In this document: in pieces, positions 32,184 through 42,100 of the stretch
How positions within the stretch are numbered: the stretch's first letter is position 1
Layout of the letters: every line of letters starts with the position of its first letter
Source of the DNA: Sporopachydermia quercuum
Lineage: Eukaryota; Ascomycota; Sporopachydermiomycetes; Sporopachydermiales; Sporopachydermiaceae
Assembly (NCBI GenBank): GCA_001599295.1
Contig: BCGN01000008.1
Span: 992,001 to 1,056,000, forward strand
Length of the DNA stretch: 64,000 bases
Direction of reading: 5' to 3'
Notes under the pieces: generated by a model
The model's database searches: none
What the model saw: the letters and a program-made list of their open reading frames with translations, nothing else
What the model was told of the DNA's origin: nothing
Translations under genes and position numbers: made by a program

Positions 32184-35100
32184 CTAATCTTCTTCTTCAT
32201 CATCATCATCGTCATCATCATCGTCATCATCATCGTCATCATCATCGTCATCGTCACTCTTCTCTTCTTTCTCCTTCTCCTTCAACTGCTTAACAGTTTC
32301 TCTTAATTTCTCCATTAATTTAGCTACTAAATTCTCAGCATGTTCAAGCTTACTCTTAAGCTCTTCATTCTCCTTCCCCGTTTGTTCTAACTCAACTTCT
32401 TTAGCTTGCACTAAATCATCAGTTTTCGCTATCTCTTGTTCTTGAGCCTTTAGTAAGTTTTCCTTCTGTTTTTCTAGCTGGTTGTTCTTCTCTATCTCAC
32501 TATTCAACCTATCATCATACTCTTTCTTCATTTTCTTCTCCAGTTCTTTATACTTCTTATTGCTTTCTTCTCCTAAATCTTTTATCTTCTTCTTATATTC
32601 ACCATCAATACAACTTAATTGCTTTCTCACTGCTTCGTTTTCTTCTTTTAATCCCTTGGAGTCTATACTAAGCTTATTGAATAATTCCTTGGTATCGGCT
32701 AATTCTTTGCCTATTTTCTCATTCATTTGTCTACCTGTTTCAATCTTCTTCGTATAGCTCAAACTCTCCTTTTCAGCCTTCTTTAATTGTTCGACAGTCT
32801 CATCTTTCTCTTTGCTTAAATCCATCAATGCTCTATTCATTTTATTGATTCCTTCTTCAGCTTTCTGTTTCTGTTTCCGCAATGTTTCAATCTGCTCTGT
32901 CAACTGTCTAATGTTCTTCTCATTGCCTTCTTGTTGCGCATACAATCGTTCATTGTCTTCCGATAGCTTATCAGCAGTTGATTCCAGTACTTCTTTAGCT
33001 TTACGTAATGTCTCAAGCTCTCTTTTCTGGGCATTGAATTTGGCTTGTAACGAACTCAGCTGGTATGTAGTGTTAATCAATTGTTCTTTGGTTGTAGATA
33101 ACTCGCTTTCCACTGCATCATATTTCATTTGAAGAGCATCTATATCAGCTTTTGATTTCCCTTCAAAAGATTTAACAAACGATTCGTATTCTACTAGTTT
33201 CGTTGATACTTCAGTGTATTTACCTGCTAGATCATCATACATTTCACTGGTCACCTTAGCATAAGTTTCTACCGTTGGTTCTTTATCCAATGTACGCTGA
33301 ATTCGCTTCATGTTGTCTTTGATAAGAGCAATAAACAAAGGGTCGAAGAAGACTTGGGGTAATCCTGTTTCATCCTTTTCAGCTGTGAAAATTTGGTTCT
33401 CGTCGTAGTTCTTGAAACCCTGCCAATTACGGAACTGCTGTAACTTGAGAACATATTGTTCTTTACCTAACGTTCCCAGTAATAGTTTGTATAGGTCGCT
33501 ACGAGTATAAGGTGAGTTCCCACTACTGAATTCATAGCATACACCTAGTAGAATGCATACCAGGCCTTCCACCATGATGTTCTGATCGAAGCCTTGAGAT
33601 AGGTACGTTACCAATGAACGTATGGATGAGCTATCGCCTAGAAAATCATTAGTTGCTTCAAAGTCTTCGAATATCCAATAGATGATGGTCATCAAATAAG
33701 CAATAGGGATTCTTGGATCGGTATTATTAAGAGATGTTGTTAACAATTCACCCATTGATCGAATAGCAGTGGACACATCTTCTCCTAGTTGTTCATTTCC
33801 TACTTTGAGCTCTCTTGCTTTGTCTCTGGACGGTTTGGAGTCTTGGAATAAATGAATAAATATCACNGAGGAGAACCAAGCACGATACGGGTTCAGTTTC
33901 AAGTCCGGGTCATAGTTCACTATTGAAGAAAATAAATTTGCTGACATTGGCCTTAAAGGAATTGGTGATGTAACGCGAGGAGAAGTCGGGTAAGATGCTA
34001 ATGGTGATATAGATGTGGAGTTACCCTTGTGAGCCCCAGGAGCAGCGGAATGCAAATTGGACGTTGCTGTCTCATCATCTAATGGCTCAGAGGGTAAAAC
34101 ACTATCTATTTCAGCACTTGGTACTTGTAAGTTGTTAGATGTACTACTGGGAATGGCCTGTCCATTGGTGGATGAACCGGAACTAATTCGTGTAACTTTA
34201 TTTCCACCATTATCTATTATTTCCTCTTTTTCATTCAAGACAATTTCGCCAATTCTTGCAGCTCCTGTTCCTGGTTCGTTATTTTCTCCGTTTTCGGAGC
34301 CAGTATTCGTGGTTTCTCCTTTCACCGGATTATTTACTCCGTTTTCCTTTGCATCCACCTCTCTATCGTCTCCGGCATGGATGATCTCACCATATTCATG
34401 TTGTTCATAAAACAGATGAATCTGGTTTTCTAAAAAGGATAATTTCAATTCATCGTTCTGGTAGAAATATGCCTGTAAGCAGATAGAAGCACCAGCACGC
34501 AAGTCAAACACGTGAACTGAATTTGAAACTAAACACCAATTCAACAAAACATTGATAACAGGTAAAACAGGAGGACGACCTATTGGTTGAATAGGCAATG
34601 ATAAATCCACGTAAGGAACATCGATATCAGAAAACTGTTCTTGGAGATCTTTGTTGCCTCTGATCAAATCAGCAATAACTAATAAACCAGAGGATCTTAT
34701 GGGTATTGATGCAAGAGGGCCAAAGACTAATTTCAATGTGTTAATTAATACTCCTGATTGAGCTAGCACGTCTTGGTTATATCTACTACTTTCATTACCT
34801 TCGTTACCCTCAATAACAAATTGTCGGCATATATTCAGTAATAATGACAAATTTTCCTCTGTTTGAGTTTTCCATACAATTCCAGGATCAATTATCAGTA
34901 ATTTGCTTAACTGGTTTCCACCTTTTGTTTCTAAGAACATCTTTTGGTTAACTGCATTATATCTAGTTAATACTGATATTAAGGATAAGCAATCGTGAGC
35001 AACTAAGCCACCTTCAAGGTTTCCTTCATCCTCAAGAATGACAAATAGCTTATCAACGATATTTTCAAATGCTACCAGTTTCTGAATACTGTAATTATCA

Positions 35101-35759
35101 TCGCATACACTAATCATAAGTAGAATTGATTCATTTCTGATGGCTTCACGAGGATCATCCAACACTCCGACAAGTAGAGATAAACCTAATGGTAAAGCGA
35201 GAATGCATTCTTTACATCTAACAGGTCTCGTTGATACAATTGCTCCTAACAATTGCAAAGTGTAAAGCCTTATATAGAATTCCTTTTCCTCTAACAGTTT
35301 GAACAATATCTCAATGTTCTCTTCCTTTTGGGTGAACTCATCAGCTAGCCATAGTGAAATATGATCAATAGGGGTACCATTCATAAGCAATGGTGAGGGA
35401 TATTTCCCATTTTGTGTTCTCTGAGCATCCTGTGACGATGCAATTGATGATGAAAGTCCAATAGGATTATTTCCGCTGTCTTCATTCTTCAGGAAGAGAA
35501 TCAGTAGAGTCTCGAGAGTTGCTCTTACAGTTTCCAAGTCCAAAACGTCACGTTTTAGGCACATGACCAAACCTCTAAAGCCATTTGCGACAACTGTTTC
35601 ACGGTAGTCTCTGGAGAAGCCCTTTAAACCAAACACAGCGGCACGGCGATCTTCTAGTAAATTTGAATGCATTAACCGATCGCATAACGTTGATATTATC
35701 TCATAAGCTGATTGCGGTTTCGTTTGATTTGATTGTAGGAATCCTGATAGCGCTTCCAT
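32184..35759 (-). CDS. USO1: USO1, p115-type golgin tethering factor
   Basis: 1191 residues from the ATG at 35759 (MEALSGFLQSNQTKPQSAYE); 27 further upstream codons are open but homology starts here. The N-terminal two-thirds is the armadillo-like head typical of Uso1/p115 (LEDRRAAVFGLKGFSRDYRE near residue 30-50). It is interrupted by a Ser/Asn/Glu-rich insert at about 480-620. A parallel coiled coil runs from about 790 to 1160, followed by 19 consecutive Asp and an EEED end. Uso1 tethers COPII vesicles to the Golgi with Ypt1. S. cerevisiae Uso1 is 1790 residues, so the coiled-coil tail here is much shorter and nearer to mammalian p115. The neighbouring divergent gene is a Rad52-family member, as for S. 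cerevisiae USO1-RAD59. Confidence 0.92.
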   Translation of the reverse strand: MEALSGFLQSNQTKPQSAYEIISTLCDRLMHSNLLEDRRAAVFGLKGFSRDYRETVVANGFRGLVMCLKRDVLDLETVRATLETLLILFLKNEDSGNNPIGLSSSIASSQDAQRTQNGKYPSPLLMNGTPIDHISLWLADEFTQKEENIEILFKLLEEKEFYIRLYTLQLLGAIVSTRPVRCKECILALPLGLSLLVGVLDDPREAIRNESILLMISVCDDNYSIQKLVAFENIVDKLFVILEDEGNLEGGLVAHDCLSLISVLTRYNAVNQKMFLETKGGNQLSKLLIIDPGIVWKTQTEENLSLLLNICRQFVIEGNEGNESSRYNQDVLAQSGVLINTLKLVFGPLASIPIRSSGLLVIADLIRGNKDLQEQFSDIDVPYVDLSLPIQPIGRPPVLPVINVLLNWCLVSNSVHVFDLRAGASICLQAYFYQNDELKLSFLENQIHLFYEQHEYGEIIHAGDDREVDAKENGVNNPVKGETTNTGSENGENNEPGTGAARIGEIVLNEKEEIIDNGGNKVTRISSGSSTNGQAIPSSTSNNLQVPSAEIDSVLPSEPLDDETATSNLHSAAPGAHKGNSTSISPLASYPTSPRVTSPIPLRPMSANLFSSIVNYDPDLKLNPYRAWFSXVIFIHLFQDSKPSRDKARELKVGNEQLGEDVSTAIRSMGELLTTSLNNTDPRIPIAYLMTIIYWIFEDFEATNDFLGDSSSIRSLVTYLSQGFDQNIMVEGLVCILLGVCYEFSSGNSPYTRSDLYKLLLGTLGKEQYVLKLQQFRNWQGFKNYDENQIFTAEKDETGLPQVFFDPLFIALIKDNMKRIQRTLDKEPTVETYAKVTSEMYDDLAGKYTEVSTKLVEYESFVKSFEGKSKADIDALQMKYDAVESELSTTKEQLINTTYQLSSLQAKFNAQKRELETLRKAKEVLESTADKLSEDNERLYAQQEGNEKNIRQLTEQIETLRKQKQKAEEGINKMNRALMDLSKEKDETVEQLKKAEKESLSYTKKIETGRQMNEKIGKELADTKELFNKLSIDSKGLKEENEAVRKQLSCIDGEYKKKIKDLGEESNKKYKELEKKMKKEYDDRLNSEIEKNNQLEKQKENLLKAQEQEIAKTDDLVQAKEVELEQTGKENEELKSKLEHAENLVAKLMEKLRETVKQLKEKEKEEKSDDDDDDDDDDDDDDDDDDDEEED
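32199..32255 (-). repeat. Asp-codon trinucleotide repeat (19 codons)
   Basis: GAT/GAC repeat, mostly in 12-bp blocks of three GAT and one GAC (read on the minus strand), encoding the acidic end of Uso1. The regular block pattern suggests growth by slippage. Confidence 0.9.
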
Positions 35760-37185
35760 CTTCAGAGGGGGTAGGTATGTGTGTGATATGGATACAGGTG
35801 GTTCAAGGTATGATATTAATGATGATACGATACCAATCAAGATAGGATCAATGCGGATAGAAATTCCAGTTAGATGCAGTGGAATAAGGTAAATGAATGT
35901 AATTATTAGTTCTCAAAAAGACTGTATATTTCTGAAGAATGCTATGAACAATCACAATCTGTTAGTTGAGTGATCAACTGTTAAATATGATTTGTGTTGT
36001 TGAGTTTTGTGGGTATGATAGTTTTAGGTATATTGTGGGGTATTGTGAAGATCTAAAAGGGGGTACATGAGAGATGGGTAGATAAGCTTCCACGTAGATT
36101 GGAGGAGTGGAAGAATAAATGGGATATTAGGACCAGAAAGCATTTATAAGACTTACAGTTGGGAATTTGGAGCTTCATGCTTGAGTTAAAACAGTTTTAG
36201 TATTTTGCTGATAGTTCAGCTTTTCCTGGTCGAAAATTGGAGCATGCAGTATAATGCTAAAGTAGGAAATGATGGATTTGAGTATCCTGTATTGTTTCCG
36301 AAATTGCTATTTGATACTAGTCACATGACTGTAGAAATAAGCATTTACCAAGAGCATTTTAATATGAAAACGGGAAATTGTTTGTTTTATCTAGCTTTTC
36401 TATAAAATTAATGTATAGGAGTTTAATATTTTTTTACAAATGATTATAAAAGGTTTTTAAGTTACATTGTATTCTAAGCTATAGTATAGCTCCTATATAG
36501 TACTGATCAAAAACATATCGGAAATAATATTGCACAGCTTTTACTATCTTTGCCGCTCTTTATCTCTGGTCAAATGAACAGAAGAAAACAAATCAATCCG
36601 CCTATCAGTGAATCAACTAATCAGCAAATGAAAAGCAATAAAAATTTGATAAATCAAGCATCTTTAAAGCTACTAAACTCGGCTACTATTTGATTCCCGT
36701 TATCTTGAAGGTCGATATTGCAGATGCCGTGCTTGCTGTCAGGGAACATAACTACATTTGTTTTTAATCCACCAAGTTCAAGGGAATGAGTGATGGTACT
36801 GTAGCAGTCTCCTGTGGTTATATGTAATTCTACATTTCTAATTCAACTGTCAAATGATCAAAAGTAGTTTCATCTAAAATAAATAGAACAAGCAAACTGT
36901 TGATACTGTTTTTTAGTAACTGAGTAAGCAGCCTCAGCACTCTCAACTGTTGTTTCTCTTGGCTTATTCTGGTTTCTCGCCTCTGTTTAGGTCTGATCCA
37001 GTCAATACAATGGACAGAATCAACGACCAACGCAGTTTCCATAAAGTAATATTTCCAATTGTTCAATAGCACGCATGATGCAGCAAATGAAGACAACCAC
37101 TATTTACAGTTCAATTGAAATAGCAACTCATCACAAATAAGACCTTAACTGTCCGAGTAGCACATCACCAACTGCCATAGAAAAC
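35760..37185. other. Divergent intergenic USO1 / RAD59
   Basis: 1.43 kb. It contains the third copy of TCGGAAATAATA (36518-36529). On the minus strand two adjoining frames (36833-37096 and 36654-36833) look weakly coding but are broken relative to each other; see findings. Otherwise AT-rich promoter-like sequence. Confidence 0.5.
36518..36529 (+). promoter_or_regulatory. Third copy of the TCGGAAATAATA 12-mer
   Basis: Exact match to the pair at 16542 and 16571. It lies 670 bases before the RAD59-like ATG and 760 from the USO1 start. Function unknown. Confidence 0.3.
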
Positions 37186-38361
37186 ATGAACTATTCGGTC
37201 AACGACTTTGTAAACTATTCACAGCCACTTTCTCTATGGAGTAGCAAAACAATTGCCACTTTGCAAGCTAGAATTCAGAAACGATCTGCCATTCAATCGT
37301 CCCGTTCCTCATCCTATTCTAATCCTCATTCCTATTCATACTCGTCCTCTATTGAAGGCTTTCGCATAATAAATCTTGCTAATGAAGTATTTGGATTTCA
37401 CGGCTGGCGATCATCAATTCAAAGCATCGAAACTATTTATTTGAACGAATCTAGTGGGAAATTCAGTGTTAAAATGTCTGCTGTCGTTAGAGTTACCTTG
37501 AAAGATGGTACATTCTATGAGGACTATGGATACGGAGAAATGAGAAACTGTAGCGAAAAAGCAATTGCTTTTGAGAAAAGTAAGAAGGAAGCTTGTACGG
37601 ATGGATTGAAACGAGCATTAAGAAACTTTGGTGGAGAACTAGATGAAAGGAGAGAGAATAATGGTACTTTAGTAGGATTCAATGGGTTATTTGAAAATGA
37701 GAACAATGCCAATAATGGCGATGGTAATTGTGTGAATTATATTAATAGTTTAGATAATGCAGGTGAAATCAACAGGTTTGATACTAGTTTCAATACTGGC
37801 TTTAAGGGTGTTAATTACAAATTTGAATCTATCAATATTGATAATAAAGGCGATAGAAAGCGAGGGAATTTTGGTGANTATGGTAACTATAGTTCCTATA
37901 ATGAGGTTACATCAAAGAGACATAATAAGGGCAATAATGAAGACTTGGATAAAAGGAAAAGAAGAGGAAAAGGAAAAGGAAAAGAAAGTGTAAACAATGA
38001 TAAAAGTAATAACAATAAAGATAATAATAATGTATCAGCAAATGGTTCAAGTGGTAAAAGAACTATCAATAATAAACGAATTAAATCAGCAGGTAACATC
38101 GTAACCCGTGNTGCTNTCATTAACACTACTACTAGTCCACCTATTATATCAACTAATAACATCACCATTTATGGCAATAAAAATGAGAGTAATAACTACA
38201 ACAATAATCAGAACAATTGTCAAATAAATGAACGAATAATGAAAGCTGCACCAACAGAATCAAATCTGCTTAATAGCAAGGAACCCAACAATAACTATAA
38301 TGAGAATTCATCTAATGAGAATGGATTTAGTGATGATTATGACGATGAGTTTATATTTTGA
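37186..38361 (+). CDS. RAD59: Rad52-family DNA annealing protein, RAD59 by position
   Basis: 391 residues. Residues about 20-150 are a Rad52/Rad59-type annealing domain: TIATLQARIQKRS, then GFRIINLANEVFGFHGW, VRVTLKDGTFYEDYGYGEM and EKSKKEACTDGLKRALRNFGG. The residues read more like Rad52 than S. cerevisiae Rad59, yet the segment NALGNCLYDKDF that follows in Rad52 is absent. No Rad51- or RPA-binding region is recognisable. The remaining 240 residues are Asn/Gly/Lys-rich low complexity with a basic patch (KRKRRGKGKGK), a probable nuclear signal. The strongest evidence for RAD59 is its divergent position next to USO1, as in S. cerevisiae YDL059C-YDL058W. The role expected is single-strand annealing with Rad52. 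Three Ns occur in the tail. Confidence 0.75.
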   Translation: MNYSVNDFVNYSQPLSLWSSKTIATLQARIQKRSAIQSSRSSSYSNPHSYSYSSSIEGFRIINLANEVFGFHGWRSSIQSIETIYLNESSGKFSVKMSAVVRVTLKDGTFYEDYGYGEMRNCSEKAIAFEKSKKEACTDGLKRALRNFGGELDERRENNGTLVGFNGLFENENNANNGDGNCVNYINSLDNAGEINRFDTSFNTGFKGVNYKFESINIDNKGDRKRGNFGXYGNYSSYNEVTSKRHNKGNNEDLDKRKRRGKGKGKESVNNDKSNNNKDNNNVSANGSSGKRTINNKRIKSAGNIVTRXAXINTTTSPPIISTNNITIYGNKNESNNYNNNQNNCQINERIMKAAPTESNLLNSKEPNNNYNENSSNENGFSDDYDDEFIF

Positions 38362-39129
38362 CGATTAGAACGAGTATTTGGTAATAGCGTTTAAATGTTG
38401 GTAATAATAATACTCATGCTAATTAATAAAGCATATAGTATTTACTATTGCTTCTANTAGAGTAATCATACCCTATGCTAGATATTGTTGATATTCGTTG
38501 CTCACAAATATAGGAATAATAAACTGTTTATGATAAATGTTAACTAATTCGCATCTAATCAATGTCATTCGTTGAACTAATTTTAATATTCTATTTTTAC
38601 AGCAAAGATGGATTAAGTAGAGATTCTGCTTGATATGAATCCTGGTAGTAATAATTTATAACATACTGTAACGAAAATATACATCTGTCCGAAAAACCCA
38701 ACGGAAAGAAGTCNTTACTTTATGAATTAAGCTATAAAATCAAATCAATTGTTTCTCATAATGGTGAATAGTCCTTACTCGCATTTCTTATATCTATATA
38801 TACTAAAAGCAGCAAATAATATACTGATAAAATTTTTATATTTTCTCTCTATGGAAAGCCAATTGAACATCTCCTTGGCCGTACCATAATTAGCATACAT
38901 ATATAATACCAATTGCTGTTACGAAAAGAGTAAACACAACATAACATAATGAAGTACTTGTAATTATACTATTATTTATCTTTGATTCCAATCATGTTAA
39001 TAATTCCTCCTATTGGCAACTAATAACTCATTACTCATCTCTTTACCACTCAACTAGGCATAAAGCCATACAGCATTTGAGATATCACCTTCTCCTTCTA
39101 CCTATCCTCATCCAGAAATACTTCTAAAA
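38362..39129. other. Convergent intergenic RAD59 / ELP1
   Basis: 770 bases of AT-rich 3' flanks with two Ns. No gene or structured RNA recognised. Confidence 0.55.
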
Positions 39130-42100
39130 TCAAAATTGTAGAAAGCTTTTAACCGGAAACTCATTCACCACGGGCACTTTGATCTCTGGTATATAATAAA
39201 TCAGTCCGTTCTCATCAAACCGTTCACGATCTTTCTCTGTCATGTGGAAAACTTCTTGAACGCATCCTTCGAGTATCTCCATCAGATCCTTATATTTACC
39301 TTGGATATCATACGCCTTTAACAATTGGTTCTTCCTTATTAATCCTTCAATTAAATTCACTGCATCATTCATAGTATCGTGCAATCTATCAATCATTCTA
39401 CCGATTGAATTGATAAGATACTCTTCCTCATAAATCGTACCTTTTTTACCTCTTGCTCTTTTCCTTTCTTCCCTTCTTTTATTTTTAGCTGTTCTACGTG
39501 ATGCTCCTGTTTTAGCGGTTGTGCCTGTTTTACCAGTATACCTAGTCATGAATGAAGCAGCTGTTGATGCTTCTGATCCTGCAACTGATACGTTATCCCC
39601 GACATCATTACCATCAGCATCTTCACCCCCGAAGAATCCCGTTGGATCTTCAATTTTCTTATTTCTTAATTCCCTCAATCTACGCAATTGGGAATCTATC
39701 TGACCTTTACAATCAGCTAACAACTCAGCCACTGAAGCAAATCCATCGTTCAGACCCGTGTCAATGATCACCTCTAGATCACGTGATCTAAAAATGTCGC
39801 CTTGGTCAGGTTCTTGTTCTAGATCACGTGAGCTGGCTATACGAATAGCCTCAGAGTAATTAAACCCTTTACAATGCAACCGAACTGCTTCTTTCAAATC
39901 ATTTAAATATTCCTTATGAATTATTGCTGCTTCAAGATATCTTCTGTTTTCATCTAACCCTTCTGCAAGCCTGGTTGCTGTGTCTTTCACTTTTACATTG
40001 TTTGCTACAGTACTATCATTAATTCTACCTTCAAGACTGCTAGCAACAGCTAATGCTTCTTTCCAATGTAAGCCAAATTCGTAACATGTCAAAGCTTCTG
40101 CTGATTTATGGATCATTTCATATATTAAACCAGCTTCATGATAATTCTTTTGCCCTTGCAAATAATCAGCATATAAATCACAGATTTCCCTGCGTCTTTC
40201 TTCATTATGCGATCGATGATAGATTCCCAAAGCTTCCTTATATAAAGCATGCTTTATCACGTAATCATCAAACTCACTGTAGGCCTCAGTTCCAAGGTCA
40301 AATAAATGATGTAATGCTCTGCTGTATTTACGTAAATAATCGTCAATACTAAACTTCCTTCTTGTTTCTGGCTGGTCAACCAGATCTTGCAGGAATGGTA
40401 GATATTCCTTAGGATCCTTTTGAGATTGTTGAGCAATAAGCAAGGCTAATGGAATAGTGTACAACCCTAAAGCAATGTTATACAGTTTATTCACGTCATG
40501 CAGGAAACAGAGATGCTGTACAGCTTTTTCTGCTTCATCTGGTGAGGTTAATTGAAGCTCGTTGACTAGTTCTAAAGCTGGTTCAAGTGCTGGTGGTGAT
40601 TGGCAAGCGTAAGCGGTGAGAATTGATTGTAGATATATTTTGTTATACTTTGGCGTGGTTANATGAGATAATATTGCGGAGCATATTCGGTTGATTTTGC
40701 TAGTACGATTATTTGGAGGACCAGCAACTGCATTAGCATTAGCATTATTATTAGCATTAGCATTACTATCAATACTTAAATCTGCCATTCCCTGAATATA
40801 ACTCTCCATAGAAGCTTCTCTTTCAATGTCACCAAGGGTATCCTTATACTTAGTAGTAGTAACATCTTCCTCATGTAAACATGATAAGAATAAATCCAAA
40901 TACTCAATGGAACCCAATTGATCAATGAATCTATCAATGTCTTCATAAAACAGCTCAGGTTTAAAATCATGCAGTAAATCCAAATCAACTCTATGAACTC
41001 TGCAGTCCGCAAACGCCAAATCGTATCTTCTATTCTCAATGGCTTTTCTGACTCTTGAAAGAACCAGAATACGGGGAAAGATGGTCTCCAAGTTTCCTCT
41101 TGGTGCTTGTAGAACAACAGCAGCCTTAGACGGTATAACAGAGATAAGAATGGATCCACGTTCAATACTACGTACTCTCTCGTCCATAGAGGCATTATTA
41201 TTATCATTATTACCAATATTAGCTCCTGCTCCTGTTGTGCCTGAAGCAACGATCTCGCTCTGCTGAATAACACTGGGAACAATTAAATCCTCAACCGATG
41301 GCACCAGATGAACAAATTTCAGCATATGCTGAGCAGTAGTTAACAACAAGTGTGATTCTGTTACTTGGAAACTCGTGACAGCTGATGTCAGTTGCCGCTC
41401 GTTGGCAAAGAGTTTCCCTGATGGTGTAAGACCAAATACTATTAGCGTTCCATCAACAATTACTAGTTCAATGTTACTGCATAATCGTGGAAACCCTGCA
41501 ACGGGAATTATTGATTGCTCTCCTTGCAAATCGAAGGTGTAAATGTCTCCTGTTGTAGTTTGATACACAGCTTGCAAATAGCTAGCTGATGATTTCAGCA
41601 GGGTAGTTATAGCTGGTTCTATGATGGCATTTATTTCCAGAGTGTTGACGTTGATGACATGAATAACTGATGATGAGCTTGCCTCCATAGCCAAAGAAGC
41701 TGATGGATCGTCCATTAGAAATGCTATATCGTCTTCACCAAGGAAACAAATTTGTTGTGGCTGGGCTTCTGATGATTCTGTTAGACTGCAAATAAGTACT
41801 TCATTAATATACTCTGGAGCTTTGATATCTCGTATATAACCTTCATCAGAGTTCCAATTGGCGAAAATGACCTTCGTTTTAGTCAAAACGGCGATTCTGG
41901 TGTTACTGCTATTGATGGCAGCATGGAGAATGTTCTCACTTGCTTTGAAGGTTCTGAAAGCCATTGGAGGCGGAGTGTTTGCTAGTTTCAATGGAGTGAT
42001 CAACAAATCTTGGCCATCAATAACCAGTGTTGTTCCCAAATCGATAGGTGCAACGGTTGGACCTGTGGTTACTTGCCATGCTAAATTAATCAGTTGAACT

